From the NCBI GenBank assembly GCA_030847615.1, contig JAUMIR010000004.1, positions 227,582,501 through 227,646,500 on the forward strand: a stretch of DNA of 64,000 bases. Reading direction: 5' to 3'. Positions 22,487 to 34,115 of the stretch are shown piece by piece (position 1 is the first letter of the stretch; every line of letters starts with the position of its first letter). The stretch comes from Gambelia wislizenii (Eukaryota; Chordata; Lepidosauria; Squamata; Crotaphytidae). The notes under the pieces were generated by a model, which saw nothing but the letters and a program-made list of their open reading frames with translations, had not been told where the DNA came from and ran no database searches. The translations under genes were made by a program, and so were the position numbers.

Positions 22487-24639
22487 CATCAGTGATAACC
22501 ACAGGTAAATCATTGAGAATATTATGTATAGTATACATACTAGCCCAAACACATTAAAGTGTTTTCTAGGGGAGAGTGACTTTCAGGATCAAGCACATTA
22601 CTTGTGAAAGCAGTTGAGGAATCAGAACAAATAACATCATCATTTATAGTCTAGCAAGAAATGAAATGAAACAGCATACAATCTGATACAGGATCCTTAT
22701 GAAGACTGAAGTCTCATAATAAGAAACACAAGCAAACTAGAAAGAAAGATATGAAAACTTAGACAGTATTATTAATCATTGTATAGCATTCAGTAGTTAA
22801 GAACAATGAAAAAATACAGATGTCTTTTTTCCAAAGGAAAAAGGAAGATTAGAAATGAAGTTAGCTAATGATATAACATTAAGGTATTAGCCATAGCTCA
22901 AGGAAGGAGAATGGGGGAAACAGTTGCAGCAAAGTACCTACTAATGATAAGAATGCAAGAAAAATTTCTTGATAGACACAGTGCTAAACATGAATACAAC
23001 ACAAGTCTAAACATCTGGAATTCCCTTGTTGGTTATTCTACTTGTTGACTGTACTCTTCCCATTTGTCATACGACTAAAAATGCATGTAGCAAACTGATC
23101 TCACTCCCACCTCCACTGAGCAATTAATAGCCTTTTTACAAGCAAAGAAAAAGAAAGCACACTTTGAATCACTCAGCCAGTAACCAGAATAAGTCTAAAC
23201 AAACCTCAGTATATCACAAAGGGTACAATTAACATAAGAGATTCATGAACCCTTGACACTAGACAGGATAACTTTAGTGCCATGATATATTAAACCACAG
23301 CTTGTAATATACTGTGAATGTTTTCCATTTTGTTCTGCTGGGAAAGGCACAGGTAGTTGCATATTCAGTTTACATGAATAATAAAAAATGGTGTGACAAC
23401 ATTTCAGCTGGCCTGCATATCTCAGGGTACAGGAAGTCAAGCTGCATTAATATCCAACATCTCTTGAATACAAAATGTACTAACATTTCTTAACATTGTG
23501 CTTGCTTTCGCCACAGTTTGCCACAGTACCTTCCTTAACCCAGTATATGAAAAAGAGCAAAACTGGAGAAGGGAGGAAAGGAAAGAAATAGAAGTAGAAT
23601 AGACCACATTCTCAGTTTCTACTCACTGAAATTGTATTTTGTTTGACTAAGATTTAGTTTAATAAATTGTATCAGTACATAAAAGCAAGAAGGGCTTATC
23701 ATTCCTCATTCTGGGTTGGATCTTTAAAGTAACATGAAAAGAAGTAAATTATTGGTACAGTACAAATGTTTGAGCAAGAGTGCTTCATACATTGTTATAA
23801 CAGCTCACTATGAACATGGGAAGAAAATCTTTGACTTTAGTTTAATTTTTCCTTCCCAAGGTTCTGTCAATAGAAAACATTGCCTGTGTGCAGGAGGGTT
23901 CTAAATTTAACTCAGTATTTGGTAGGAATAAAGATCTTTGGGAAGAGGTTTTTCACACCCATTCTAAAGCTATTGGGCATAATCCAGCAAAGCTGAGTCA
24001 CAATAACAAAATTTTCTTAATTCTTTCTGACTGAAGTCAGTGAAAAGATTTATCAACCTTCTTATGCCTGAAGACTGGGGCTTGGAAAAATAGTTTTGGA
24101 GTAAAAAAATCCAATTGCTGGTCTCAAATAGAGTAGTCCCATTGAATCCATTGAATGGGATTTACAACAGTGTTCACTTAACATTCAACAGTTGATTCAG
24201 GAGGGTTTATTCCAGCTGAAATTAGCATTCGGATTTTAAGCCATTGACTACAGTGTCCATGTGAGCTGGGGGTTTCTGGGAGCTGTGGCAAAAAACGTAA
24301 CATTTCCAAGATCTGTGACAGACCATTAGTCCAGCTGCTTCACTACTGCCTATTGTTTCAGCCCTCCAAAGTCTCAAGCAGAATTCTTTTATATTCCTAC
24401 TTAACTGGAGATGCTGAAGATTTGATCTGGCACTTTTGCATGTTTTCTATGCCTGTCCTGTACCCCCATTCAGCTATGACCTCTCCCAATGATGGATCAG
24501 TGTTTTTAAGTTAATCCTTAATGCAAAGCAACCAGGACAGAGTTAAAACAGTAACTGGCCAGTGTAAAGTTACATCTGTTTTTGCTTGAGGTCATTCATA
24601 TACATGCTGAAGTTGATCCTAAAATCAAACAGACACTCA
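22487..24639. other. Intergenic, nothing recognised
   Basis: AT-rich sequence without clear repeats or open frames. The segment near 24250 (GGGGGTTTCTGGGAGCTGTG) looks like a decayed interspersed repeat also seen near 16590. Confidence 0.5.
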
Positions 24640-25253
24640 GTCTGGTCTGGTTTTGTAGGACCACTTTAATGTAATGCAATCTTAGGATGTGACAAGATGC
24701 TTTTAGGGATGCAACCAATCACCTGTAGTGTTGACCTTTTCCCATCTTGGCTGTTACAATTAGAGGCAGCAAGTAACTCCTTAAGAAATCTTGTTTGGTT
24801 CAGAGAGTTCTTAGTAATTATCACACCATTACCAATATCCCCTTTGGGAACAAGATTTTGAAAATGGTTATGACAGCTCAGCTCTAGACACTTTTGGCCA
24901 GAGTAGATTATCTAGGTACACTTCAGTCTGACTTCAGGCTTAGATTTGGTACTTACAGATGATCTTTGCTGGGATAGAGACAGCACCTGAGATATGAACC
25001 TGTTGATAATCCTTGGTCTCTCAATGGTATCTGATACCATTAACAATCAGATCTTACTATACTGGCTTCATGTTTGGGTGTTAGGAGCACAATAATACAT
25101 TGGTTCTGCTCCTATATGCAGAGTCTATTTAAGAATATGGCACTCACTTTCTGAATTTTTTGCATTGGTCCCATACAGATTCATCTTATGTCCCCTGCAC
25201 TGTTTAGCATGTATATATGAAGCTTTATATAAGGTCATCAGAAGAATTGGAGT

Positions 25254-25712
25254 AGGGTTGCCAGTCAGGATCATCCCAGGCCTTGGGGTTTCTAGGCCCA
25301 AACCTAAGACCTAGGGATGGTCCCTTGTGATGGCAATAAGTGTTATGCATTAAGTACCAACCATAACTACTCAGAGCTTGTTACTGAAATGCAAATAGAG
25401 AGATCACATTTAGATGGTGGACCCTGGGGCCATAACAAGTGAGAGGGAAGGAAGATGCTACCTAAGTAAATACATAGACCATTTGGAGAGTCTTTGCAAG
25501 TTGCAGCAATCAAATAAGTCTTTCAAAACTGTAGTAAGATGCTGCTCTATTAAGCTGAGCTGGAGATCTGCGCATAGCCCTTTTGTCTTGCCCAGAACTG
25601 AGTGCCCACATCTGGAGCACTCAGATGTGGAGAATTGGCATCCTTTTCTCCTGCGTGGAGTAGACCCACAAAATTAGATATTCTGGGCCAGGCTCTGCTA
25701 TCTGGCAACCCT
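25254..25712. mobile_element. hAT-like MITE inserted in L2
   Basis: Perfect 11-bp ends AGGGTTGCCAG / CTGGCAACCCT. Flanks AATTGGAGT and AATTTGGAGT look like a target duplication with a 1-base slip. It separates two contiguous parts of the L2. Confidence 0.7.
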
Positions 25713-25905
25713 AATTTGGAGTGACATGCTAATTATATGTTAGTAACACTAAGCTCTGTTGCCCCTTGTCATCTGAACTTGTGTAAGTGCCCTACTGGTG
25801 TCTGGACTCACTAATGTGTTGGTCAAAGGCCCTATGAGTAAGTGGTTCTCATACCAGGGAATTGGAGCATTTATTAAAATGGGGTTACACTTCCCCTGAA
25901 ACAGC

Positions 25906-26005
25906 AGGTGCATAGTTTGGAGACATGCCTTGATCAAATACATTCACATGAGGTGTAGGTGCATAGTTTGGAGATATGCCTTGATCCAATACATTCACAT
26001 GAGGT
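25906..26005. repeat. Tandem duplication, two units of about 50 bp
   Basis: The segment starting AGGTGCATAGTTTGGAGA and ending CATTCACATGAGGTG occurs twice in a row with only a few differences. Confidence 0.9.
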
Positions 26006-26023
26006 GGCCTCAGTAGGCAGTAC

Positions 26024-26110
26024 AGGCATCCCCCGCTTTTTAGCAATTTGTTTTTCAACATTCCACTGTTTCAATAGATCTAAATTATAGCCATGTACCT
26101 CACTTTTGAT
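26024..26110 (+). mobile_element. Tigger-like left terminus
   Basis: TA|CAGGCATCCCCCGCTTTTTA resembles Tigger ends. No matching right end was found before 26283. Confidence 0.4.
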
Positions 26111-26282
26111 CCCAGGTCTGCTCCTTTGACCTCAGCCAACTTGGCATGCTGGGGTTTAATTCCTCTCAGTCTACCTGGCCTGCTATTCCCCCCACCCGCC
26201 CATCTCAGTTGCCTTGGCGCCATCTAGTGTTCAGTTTTGCATTTGCAAGCTTAAAAAACCCTGGGTTCTACTTTTCAACCAA

Positions 26283-26563
26283 GGAGATTATCAGACGTGG
26301 TGAAACGCGGCAAAAAAAACGGCTCAGAAGATTGCAACAAGAATAGAAAGGGCAACATTATCAGACACCCACATCTTCAGCTGTTCCCAGGGTGTAGTGT
26401 TGCCACAGACAAGGCTTCCCATTTTCACTGACAGGTACAAGCTGCCAATAGAAAGGGATGCCTTATTCACACCCACACTACCTCCCCCGGGAACGCTGAA
26501 GGATGATGTTGTCTGATAATGTTGCATCTTCTGACATGGTTTTTGCCACATCTGATAATCTCC
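26283..26563. mobile_element. MITE-A-type foldback element
   Basis: Ends GGAGATTATCAGACGTGG / CCACATCTGATAATCTCC are inverted. A second inner pair, CAACATTATCAGACA / GTCTGATAATGTTG, lies inside each arm, so the whole is close to one long palindrome. Flanks (CAA, ATA) do not match. Confidence 0.65.
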
Positions 26564-27922
26564 ATAGTTCATTTTCTGAAAGGGCTACAGTCCCTAACCT
26601 GTCAGAGAAGCGGGGGCCTCCTATAATGCCTTTTACCAGCTTTGGCAGATTGACCAACAGACATTGTTCCTAGACAAGAATAGTCCAACCATAGTGATTC
26701 ATGCTCTGGTAAATTTCAGACTGGGTTACTGTGATGTATTTGAGATACGGCTACCATTGATGATGACCCAGAAACTTCAGTTAGTGCCAAAAAATGGCAG
26801 CCACACCTGTAAATGGTACAGGCCAGCTGGAATCATATTATACCAATTCTGAAAGAGCTGCACTAGCTGCTTATTTCCTTCTGAGCCCCTTTGAAAGTCA
26901 TGGTGTTTACCCTTGAAGCCCTGAATAGCTTGAGACCCAGCATATCCATAGGAGTGACAATGTCAATATCAGCCTGCTCATAACTTGAAATTCTTAGCAG
27001 TGGTTCTTTTCTACAGCCTTCTCAGCTGTGACACTCCAGCTGTGGAATAACCTTCCCATGGAGGTTATTTTGGCTGCAGCAACAATTGAATTGTTTAGTT
27101 GCTAGCACAGACTATTTCTATTTGCTCATTTCAATTGGTTGATTGAACTATTCTGCCTATTCTCTGTTATCTGCCTATTCTCTATTATCTGTTGCTTTTC
27201 CTTTTATTAAGACATGTTCTTGGTGATTTTATTATTTTCTTATAGTATTTGTATTCTGCCCTGGCTTGTGGAATAATGGGTGATTTTAAATTGTTTTAAT
27301 AAACAAAAAGTGAAAATCTGAAGACCATGAGCAGCTTTTGGCATGGATTCAGTTGTTCCATAGTGACTTTAAAAGCTCCTATTTAACAGTCTTACCAGCA
27401 GCTTAGCTCAATGACAGCAGCTAAGATTTATAAAGTAACTTGAGAGTTGTGTTGTATGTGTTTGTTTTCTTCCCGTTCTGGTCTGTACAATGCTGAGAGA
27501 GCAGTTCATCAATATAAGCAAAGGAAGTAGAAAATAGAAACATGTATAAATCTTCCTTAAAAGATAATTATCAATTCATATTTGAAAGGGAAAGAGAAAG
27601 GAAAGAAGAAAGCAAAATAGGTTCTCATATGTTGCTGCCAGCATATAATTAAACACCACAGTTGTGTGGGGAAAACTGAAAAAGCCATGAGAATGATTCA
27701 CACATACATTGCGGGAGGGCAGTAAAATAAGGTAAAAAGAAAATATGAGATGGATAAGCAGAAAGTTATCAATGAAAAGACGTTATAGATTATTCTTGAT
27801 TTTTTCTGAGTTATTCTGAAGTTCTGGCCCCAGGAGGGTAGAATGGCATATGAGCATATGCTTTATACATGGGTTACTTTGATTGTATTGCCCATGTATC
27901 TGTACTTGCCTCTTTATAGATA

Positions 27923-28464
27923 GGACTTTATCAGACGAGGCAAAAATGGCTTCATAAGGATGCCTACTGATCACGAAAGGGTGCACATACCAGACAACGA
28001 CAGCCTTTCGCAATCATGTGCTATCAATAAAGTGTATTGACGGTGCAAGTCGTCAATAGAATTGCCATGGTACTTTGTTACCGGCATTGCCAGCATTCGA
28101 AACTTCACGTTGTTGTGCTCAGTGAATACAGCATCAATTGTCAGAACACTTCTGGGAGATGCTCTTTTTTTACCTCCCCTGTTCACTTGGGACTTTTAAA
28201 GTGTGTTCCTGTGCTTGTGTCTATGTTTTATGTCTTTATTTTACTTTAGTTTTTGAATTTGCTGCGCTAGTGTCTTCTCACAAGAATTGGTAAGATTTTG
28301 AGCCCAGAAGTAAACAGAGCTCTGCTCGTGCTCCATTTATGCCAGGGATACTTCATTGATTCTGCTAAGGGTACGTCTGGTTGTGGGGGTTCTTTTGCCA
28401 GCATAAAAATGCAGCAAAATATGCTAGCAAAAGAACATTAATGGGGAGTGGTCTGATAAAGTCC
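27923..28464. mobile_element. MITE-A family DNA transposon (reverse orientation)
   Basis: Ends GGACTTTATCAGACGAGG / TGGTCTGATAAAGTCC, flanked by ATA on both sides (27920-27922, 28465-28467). The core is co-linear with 18725-19278. A hairpin, GTTCTTTTGCCAGCATA ... TATGCTAGCAAAAGAAC, lies near the right end (28389-28437). Confidence 0.8.
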
Positions 28465-28483
28465 ATAAAGCAATGGTACAGTG

Positions 28484-28654
28484 GTGGAAATCCATTGGGT
28501 GATCTTGGGCAAGCCACACTCTCTCAACCTCAGAGAAAAGTAATGATGGCACCACACTACCACCCCGAACAAATCTTGCCAAGATTCATACATTTGCCTT
28601 AGGATCATAGGTTTGCTTTAGGGTCACCATAAGTCAAAAATGACTTGAAGACAC

Positions 28655-28690
<36 letters not shown>

Positions 28691-28691
28691 C
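28484..28691 (+). mobile_element. tRNA-SINE 3' part with (CAA)n tail
   Basis: CCATTGGGTGATCTTGGGCA, then TTAGGGTCACCATAAGTC and ACTTGAAGACACACAAC, then about ten CAA units. The tRNA head is missing. Confidence 0.8.
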
Positions 28692-30429
28692 AACTGTGGT
28701 GGCAAAATGAAATGCCACTGTCCCTATGCATCTCTCTTTTGAATAAAAATACATTTTTAAATAAGACAATTTCCTTTTAGCATCTTGTTTCCCTCTGTTC
28801 CACTTTTCACTGCCTAAACCACCTGTAATTTCTAAATAATGGAGTTTTTTCTGCAATGAATTATTTCTCAGGTTATAAAGCCACTTGTTAACACACCAGA
28901 AATAGTTTATAAATATTCTCCTGAAACTGATTTCTGTATAATGATTCAATCTGCAAACTCATGGTAAAATACAAATAAATGTGCACATTTCATGGATTTG
29001 CTTATAGCCAATATCAAGCCACGTTTCCCACCATATTTGCATAATTTCTGTCAACACAGCACTTTTAAAATCAAGATTTACTGAACTCCTAGTTCTGTTC
29101 TCCCAATGAGTAACATGGCGTGACAAGATTCTGATGCAGGGTAGCTCAGTGGTGCTCCTAGAGTGTCTGTTCCGCTAGCACTGTACTGGAGAAACCTGAG
29201 TAGCCTTTTCTCACCTCTTTTCCCCCCTTCCTTTCTATGATACATATCCAAACCTTAAGATGTTTTGCACAACGGGCTGTCTGGTTAAAACTGACTAGCT
29301 TTTTAAAGATGTAAGTGTAGGGACCTTAGGAAAGTTGTCTAGCCACTAAATATTTTTTTTCTCATTTGCTGACTAGACCATTGTGAGCCAAAACAGAGTA
29401 CAAGTATTGCATTATTATACAAAACAATAATCAGTGCTTTCACATTATCCTCTCTGCAATGACCACTGCATATGCTCTGGAATCCAAGACTCTGCTCGGG
29501 TTAATACCATGTAGCTAACTACATTAGATTGGCATAATTGTCTTTTTTTAATTTTGAATTCTGGGTGATTGTTGTCATTTCTTCACTTCTGCTGCTGCCT
29601 GTCTTCAAATAAATTCTTGTTTTTATATTTGGGCATTGGGCTACATTGCTTTAATAGGAATTTACTCACTAAATCTGCCCCAGATGAAAGACCTTATGGT
29701 TATAAAGCCAATGATTTGTGTACCTGTCAGGATCAGTCCACGATGGTGACTAATCCTGCCATTTTCAGTTATTTTTCGTAACCTTGATACTCATTGTGTT
29801 TTGCTTTTTCACACTTGTTAACAAGTGTTCTTTGCGAACTGTGGAGGGAGGTGGTAACAGTTAGAGATAAAAATGCAGCTGCATTCTTCGGCTTGGGAAA
29901 AGGAGGCTAGCTGATATAAGGGAATGTCATGTCAGCAGCTTATGGTTAACCAATGGTATTAGAGCACACCAGATTTTACAGATGGTAATATGCTTTTATT
30001 ATAGTGTGTAGCCCTTCAGTTTCAATTTTCAGCAACAACTTTGTACAATATGCTTCTTGGATTTCTTTCTGATCACTCTGAAACTGTTGGTCACTGCATC
30101 TGGGAATGCAAGTACATGACAGTACCTAAAGTTCTGTGTGTTTGGGAAAAGACTATTCAGTACCTTTCTGTTTCCTTTTTTTTTTTTTTTTTTTACAGAA
30201 CAGTTGAAATGAATGTTTATTGGTAGAAGGGCTTAGACTGCCCAGTTGGACAGACTAGAATGTGTTAGGGGCTTCATTCTGATCAATAGCACCCTCTCAG
30301 GGGCTTTTGGGGGGTTGGAGGGAACCCTGATCAAGAAGGTCCACCATTTGCCTCCCCACACAAAGCCACCCAATCTGTAACAGTGACATATCAGTTAGAA
30401 ATCATTAACATGCACGAACAATGTGGAAA
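28692..30429. other. Intergenic, nothing recognised
   Basis: AT-rich; a poly-T run near 30177-30195. No exon, RNA gene or repeat called. Confidence 0.5.
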
Positions 30430-30868
30430 TGTCCATCTATATGAGGGGGGGGGATGTGGATTTCTAACACATTAACGCAATTTCGAAGCAGCTTCTATTT
30501 GTCTTAACTTTTTTCTGGCAAAATCACAGGCATGCGAAGCTAAAGCGAAAATCTAAGAAAGCAGTTCTGGTCGCTTGCCTTGTTAGCAAGCTCTGACCCC
30601 CACCCACGTCCGACCAATCATCTTCTACTTCTGCTTTTATTGCAAATGAGAATGAATGCGAATGTGATTGTCCAAATGAGCAGCAATGCACATTCTCTAC
30701 GGAGCTTTTTTTAAAAATACAGGGAAAGTCGTGAAGGCTTTCCCAGTGAAGTTTACAGTGGATTTGGCCCCCTCCTTCTGAATACTGCGATCTGATGTGG
30801 ATTCCCATTAAGATAGATTGCATTCCAAGCAAATTCCATGAGGATTATTTTAACCATATAAACAGGAT
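30430..30868 (+). mobile_element. MITE-B family DNA transposon
   Basis: Shares GACCAATCAT, TGAGCAGCAATGCACATT, CCCCCTCCTTCTGAATACTG and a TTAACCATATAAACAGG right end with the copies at 9789 and 12611. The left end is approximate. Confidence 0.55.
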
Positions 30869-30871
30869 GCT

Positions 30872-30958
30872 TGTCAAGAAAACCCTGGGATAGATTCACC
30901 TTAGGGTCGCCATAAGCTGGAAATGACTTGAAGGCATACACCAACAATAACAACAACC
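30872..30958 (+). mobile_element. SINE tail fragment
   Basis: TTAGGGTCGCCATAAGCTGG and ACTTGAAGGCATAC followed by AAC-rich sequence: the BovB-like tail of a lizard SINE. Confidence 0.7.
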
Positions 30959-31725
30959 GTAACTACATGCACAAATGAGCAGCAAAACAAATAGAATAAA
31001 CAATTAGGATAAATATTCTATATAAAATAATCTTCCTGGATGTATGCGCCATGATCTCATAAATTATGATACATGCATACAGTATGTGAAAATACCTGCT
31101 TGAAAGACAGACAGTGTTGAAAGAAGGAACTGATTCATTTGTTTGCTCCTGTAATTAAAACTGCTTATCCATCAGAAACTATTGCTAGAAAGTCTTTTTG
31201 GTTGTGAAGGGGCAGGGAAATAAAATGCCCAAATAGGTACTATAACACAGGATTCTGTGAACAATTTGAAGTAATTTCTGTGAAGAATTTGTCATCTGAT
31301 GCATCCTACTGAATTCCACAGGTAAGACATTTTCCTCTCCTAAAGTATTAAGAGTGCAGTATCTCTTGATATGGTGCAGTTAGGTTTTAACAAACTGTAA
31401 CCACACTAAGCATATTATACTGGTATATTCTGGACGATGTGAATGCAACCAGTAGGTTTATCTTGATTAATTAACAGAGTATCCTCTAAGGCACACAGAA
31501 GACTTAACCAAGGCTAGGATGTCCTTTTAGGAAAATTCATATCTAGGATGAATTATAGGGCTCACTGTCTCTTTTACAGTGTTTGTAGATCAAATAAATT
31601 ATTACCGTGTCCACTTAATTAAGCAAATATACTTTATAATCAATAGCTCTTCAATCTTCAAAAGGATAATGGAGGGATCTTTGAGCAACTAACCCAATAC
31701 CTGTAGAAGTATAGTTGGGTGAAAT

Positions 31726-32113
31726 CATCAAGGACAGATCAGATACATCTGATGGGAACTTGGGAGAGGGACTTCTCAGTGGTTGCCCCAGGCTCTGAAG
31801 TTCTCTGCCGAGAGAAGTAAGATTGGTGCCCTCCCTCTCTTCCTTTCAGAGCCAATTAAAAAATTTCTTATTTCAGCAGGTGAATCTATCTCTGCTATTG
31901 GTTGTGCTGACGTATATATGTATGTTGTGTATATGCATGTGTATTTAAAATTTTAGCTGTTTTTTAAACTCTTGTGTTGGTTAATTCTGTTTTAACTTTT
32001 GTATTTTGCTGATTTTAATAATGTCTTTTTATTGTAGGCTGCTTTGAGTCCCAAATTGGGGGGAAAAGCAGGATAGAAATAAAGATTAATAACGATGATG
32101 ATGATAATGATGT
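31726..32113 (+). mobile_element. L2 LINE, 3' end
   Basis: C-terminal L2 coding remnant (equivalent of LWNSLP near 31800, a KKFLISAGESI-type stretch near 31860). The 3' UTR then ends in GCTGCTTTGAGTCCCAAATT, GCAGGATAGAAATAAAG and a GATGAT tail. The same terminal block occurs at 61097. Confidence 0.75.
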
Positions 32114-32265
32114 TTAAACCTCCGAAGACACTCAAACATGAGCTTGGGAAACTGACAACAGATTAAGTGAAGAAAGAAATATACATATAGCAATAAATGA
32201 AAAAAAAATCAAAGCTTTGTAGCAGAAACATCTTGTTTACAGTATGATTAATTATTTAATGTAAA

Positions 32266-32266
<1 letters not shown>

Positions 32267-32299
<33 letters not shown>

Positions 32300-32306
32300 C
32301 CCCCCC
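32267..32306. repeat. (CT)n microsatellite with C-run
   Basis: About 15 CT units and ten C's directly at the 3' end of the LINE-A fragment. Confidence 0.9.
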
Positions 32307-32941
32307 CTCTGGCTTTTCTTCGCAAATGAAGATTCAGGAAGGACTCATCCCGCGCTTTCTGCAAGCATGCTGATGACTAAAAAGGCCAATCCGAGATAAA
32401 CAAGTCCGGTTGCAGAAAGCACAGCAGAAGGTCTCCTTGGGTGATGTTTCCGGGTTGTGAGTCTTTCTGTGTTGTCGTTTCTCTTCAAGACTTGTTCGGC
32501 GTGAGTTCTCAAATAAGGCTGCAGCATTGTGGATAGTGTGTCTCCATGCCTCCAATGTGAGGCCAGGGCGGACCATTGTTGGTGATCAATTTGGCCGAGC
32601 CTGAGATGTTGTTTCAGGGAGTCCTTGTATAGCTTTTTTGGAGTGCCCCTCTTACGCTGACCCGTGGCGAGTTCACCGTAGAGTACTATTTTGGGGAGGC
32701 GATGGTTCTCCATCCTAGAAATGTGCCCTGCCCAGCGCAGCTGTGTTCTCAATATCATGGCCTCAATGCTGGTGATCCCTGCTTGCTCAAGGACAGCAAC
32801 ATTCGTCACATAGTCAGACCAGTGTATATTTAGGATTGTGCGTATACAGCGCTGATGAAAGGATCCGACGAGTCGTAAGTGGTGGCAATAGGTGACCCAT
32901 GTTTCAGACCTTCAGACCTGTAAAGGAGAATAGACAGAACA
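32307..32941 (-). mobile_element. LINE-A, second copy, 3' end only
   Basis: The minus strand matches the last ~600 bp of LINE-A at 43730-44355, including the VTNVAVLEQAGITSIEAMIL protein segment and a C-terminal Cys/His cluster, with one or more frameshifts near 32560. The 3' end (TCTTCATTTGCGAAGAAAAG, then CCAGAG) runs into a CT/GA microsatellite at 32267-32296. 5'-truncated. Confidence 0.85.
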
Positions 32942-32943
32942 AT

Positions 32944-33309
32944 GGATTCCCATTATTTCAAAAGGGCTTTCCCCCACAGTATAGGGTTTCTCAGCCAGCC
33001 TTCCCTGGAATCCTAGGGTTCCACAAGAATTTGCTAGGGGGTCCTGGAGATACTGTGACTGAAAAAAAAAGCTATATATATACATATATATTCTTGTGGA
33101 ACCCTAGGACTCCAGGTAGCTAGCTCTGTGTGCGTGTGTATGTGTGTGTGCATACACACACACACACACACACACAGCTCCCTGAAGTCCTAGGGTTCCA
33201 CAAGAATATGTATGTATGTAGGGGCGTGTGTGCATGCGTGCATGCACACACACACACACAGCTCCCTGGAGTCCTAGGGTTCCACAAGAATATGTATATA
33301 GGTAGGTAG

Positions 33310-33341
<32 letters not shown>

Positions 33342-33471
33342 AGCATTTTTTTTCAATCACAGTATCTCCAGGATCCCCTAGCAAATTCTTGTGGAACCCT
33401 AGGATTCCAGGGAAGGCTGGCTGAGAAACCCTGTACTGTGTGGAAAAGCCCTTTTGAAATGATAGGAATCC
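32944..33471. repeat. Large inverted repeat with TG/CA arrays in the loop
   Basis: Arms of about 130 bp (32944-33072, 33341-33471) are near-identical inverted copies, from GGATTCCCATTATTTCAAAA through AGGGTTTCTCAGCCAGCC to CAGTATCTCC-type sequence. The 270-bp loop holds several (TG)n/(CA)n runs and repeated CCTAGGGTTCCACAAGAATA blocks in both orientations. The arm contents resemble hAT-type termini but no target duplication was assigned. Confidence 0.75.
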
Positions 33472-33540
33472 TTTACATGCCTTGCCTTATATCGATATAT
33501 AAGAGAGAGATAGAGAGAGAGCTGTAGAAATAATTTTTAG

Positions 33541-33616
33541 GCAGGGGTTCCCCTGACACCTGAAAATTATTTCAGGGGTTCCTTCAAGGTAAAAACGTTG
33601 AGAAAGGTTGTCCTGA
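33541..33616 (-). mobile_element. hAT-like terminal fragment
   Basis: CAGGGGTTCCCCTGACACC ... TGAGAAAGGTTG resembles, in reverse, the ends of hAT/Charlie-like elements of amniotes. Fragment only. Confidence 0.4.
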
Positions 33617-33666
33617 CCTAGGAGAACTCAAGGAAAGGGGAAGGTCGAAAGGGAACACGCAGGGTA

Positions 33667-33692
33667 TGTGTGCGTGTGTGTGTGTGTGTGTG
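33667..33692. repeat. (TG)n microsatellite
   Basis: TG run at the left edge of the CpG-rich stretch. A similar run is at 34139-34162. Confidence 0.9.
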
Positions 33693-34115
33693 CGCGCGAG
33701 CGAGCTACAGCGTGAGGGGCTGCGACCACCTTTTGTGGGCGCAAATTACGCGCGCCAAAACCGATCCTGTGTCTTCGAGGCATCCGCTTTTCCTCCCTCC
33801 CTCCACGCCTGAGGGCTGCTGCCTGTGGGAGGGCAAAAGCCCAAAGATTCCTCAATGAATATCGAGGCTCCTCCTCAACAACAACAACAGCAACCACCAC
33901 AACCACGTCGCTGGTGGCGGCCGCCGGAGCAGCAGCAGCAGCAGACGCCAGTTTCTATAGCGACGACACTGATCTGGAGCTCCTGGCGGTAGTAACAAAG
34001 CCGGGGAGCCCTCAGCCCTTTCCAAACACTCGCTGGGGCTGTTGCGCCTGAGGAGAGGAGAGGAGAGGGGAGACCAGCTCCCGAAAAACCGTCTGCAGCC
34101 CCCCCAACAAGGTAC
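33690..34115. promoter_or_regulatory. CpG-island-like candidate promoter or first exon
   Basis: This is dense in CpG in an AT-rich, CpG-poor setting, and the sequence is not obviously repetitive (GCGCGCGAGCGAGC, GGCGGCCGCCGGAGC, TATAGCGACGACAC). On the plus strand a short frame starts at 33855 with two poly-Gln runs and stops after about 45 codons. A donor-like AACAAG|GTACAG lies at about 34111. It could be a noncoding first exon of a transcript in either direction. No adjacent coding exon was recognised, and (CAA)n/(CAG)n runs weaken any coding reading. Confidence 0.45.

Larger units (their letters stand above)
24640..27312 (+). mobile_element. Old L2 LINE, interrupted by insertions
   Basis: Decayed L2 pol is readable in pieces. 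The finger/palm start lies at about 24790-24930 (IPFGNKILKMV-like) and an SAAFDTVDH-equivalent at about 25010. After an insert at 25254-25712 the YADD region follows at about 25715-25760. The C-terminal part and 3' UTR lie at 26580-27312 (LVNFRLGYCDVFE, KLQLV). Many stops. Insertions are listed separately (25254, 26024, 26283). The 5' limit is uncertain. Confidence 0.7.

Noticed and set aside
28655..28691. CRISPR-like or designed repeat
   Set aside because: Simple (CAA)n tail of a SINE in a vertebrate genome.
33855..33993. Poly-Gln protein from the CpG island
   Set aside because: Only about 45 codons before a stop, built on CAA/CAG runs; more likely a 5' UTR or noncoding sequence.
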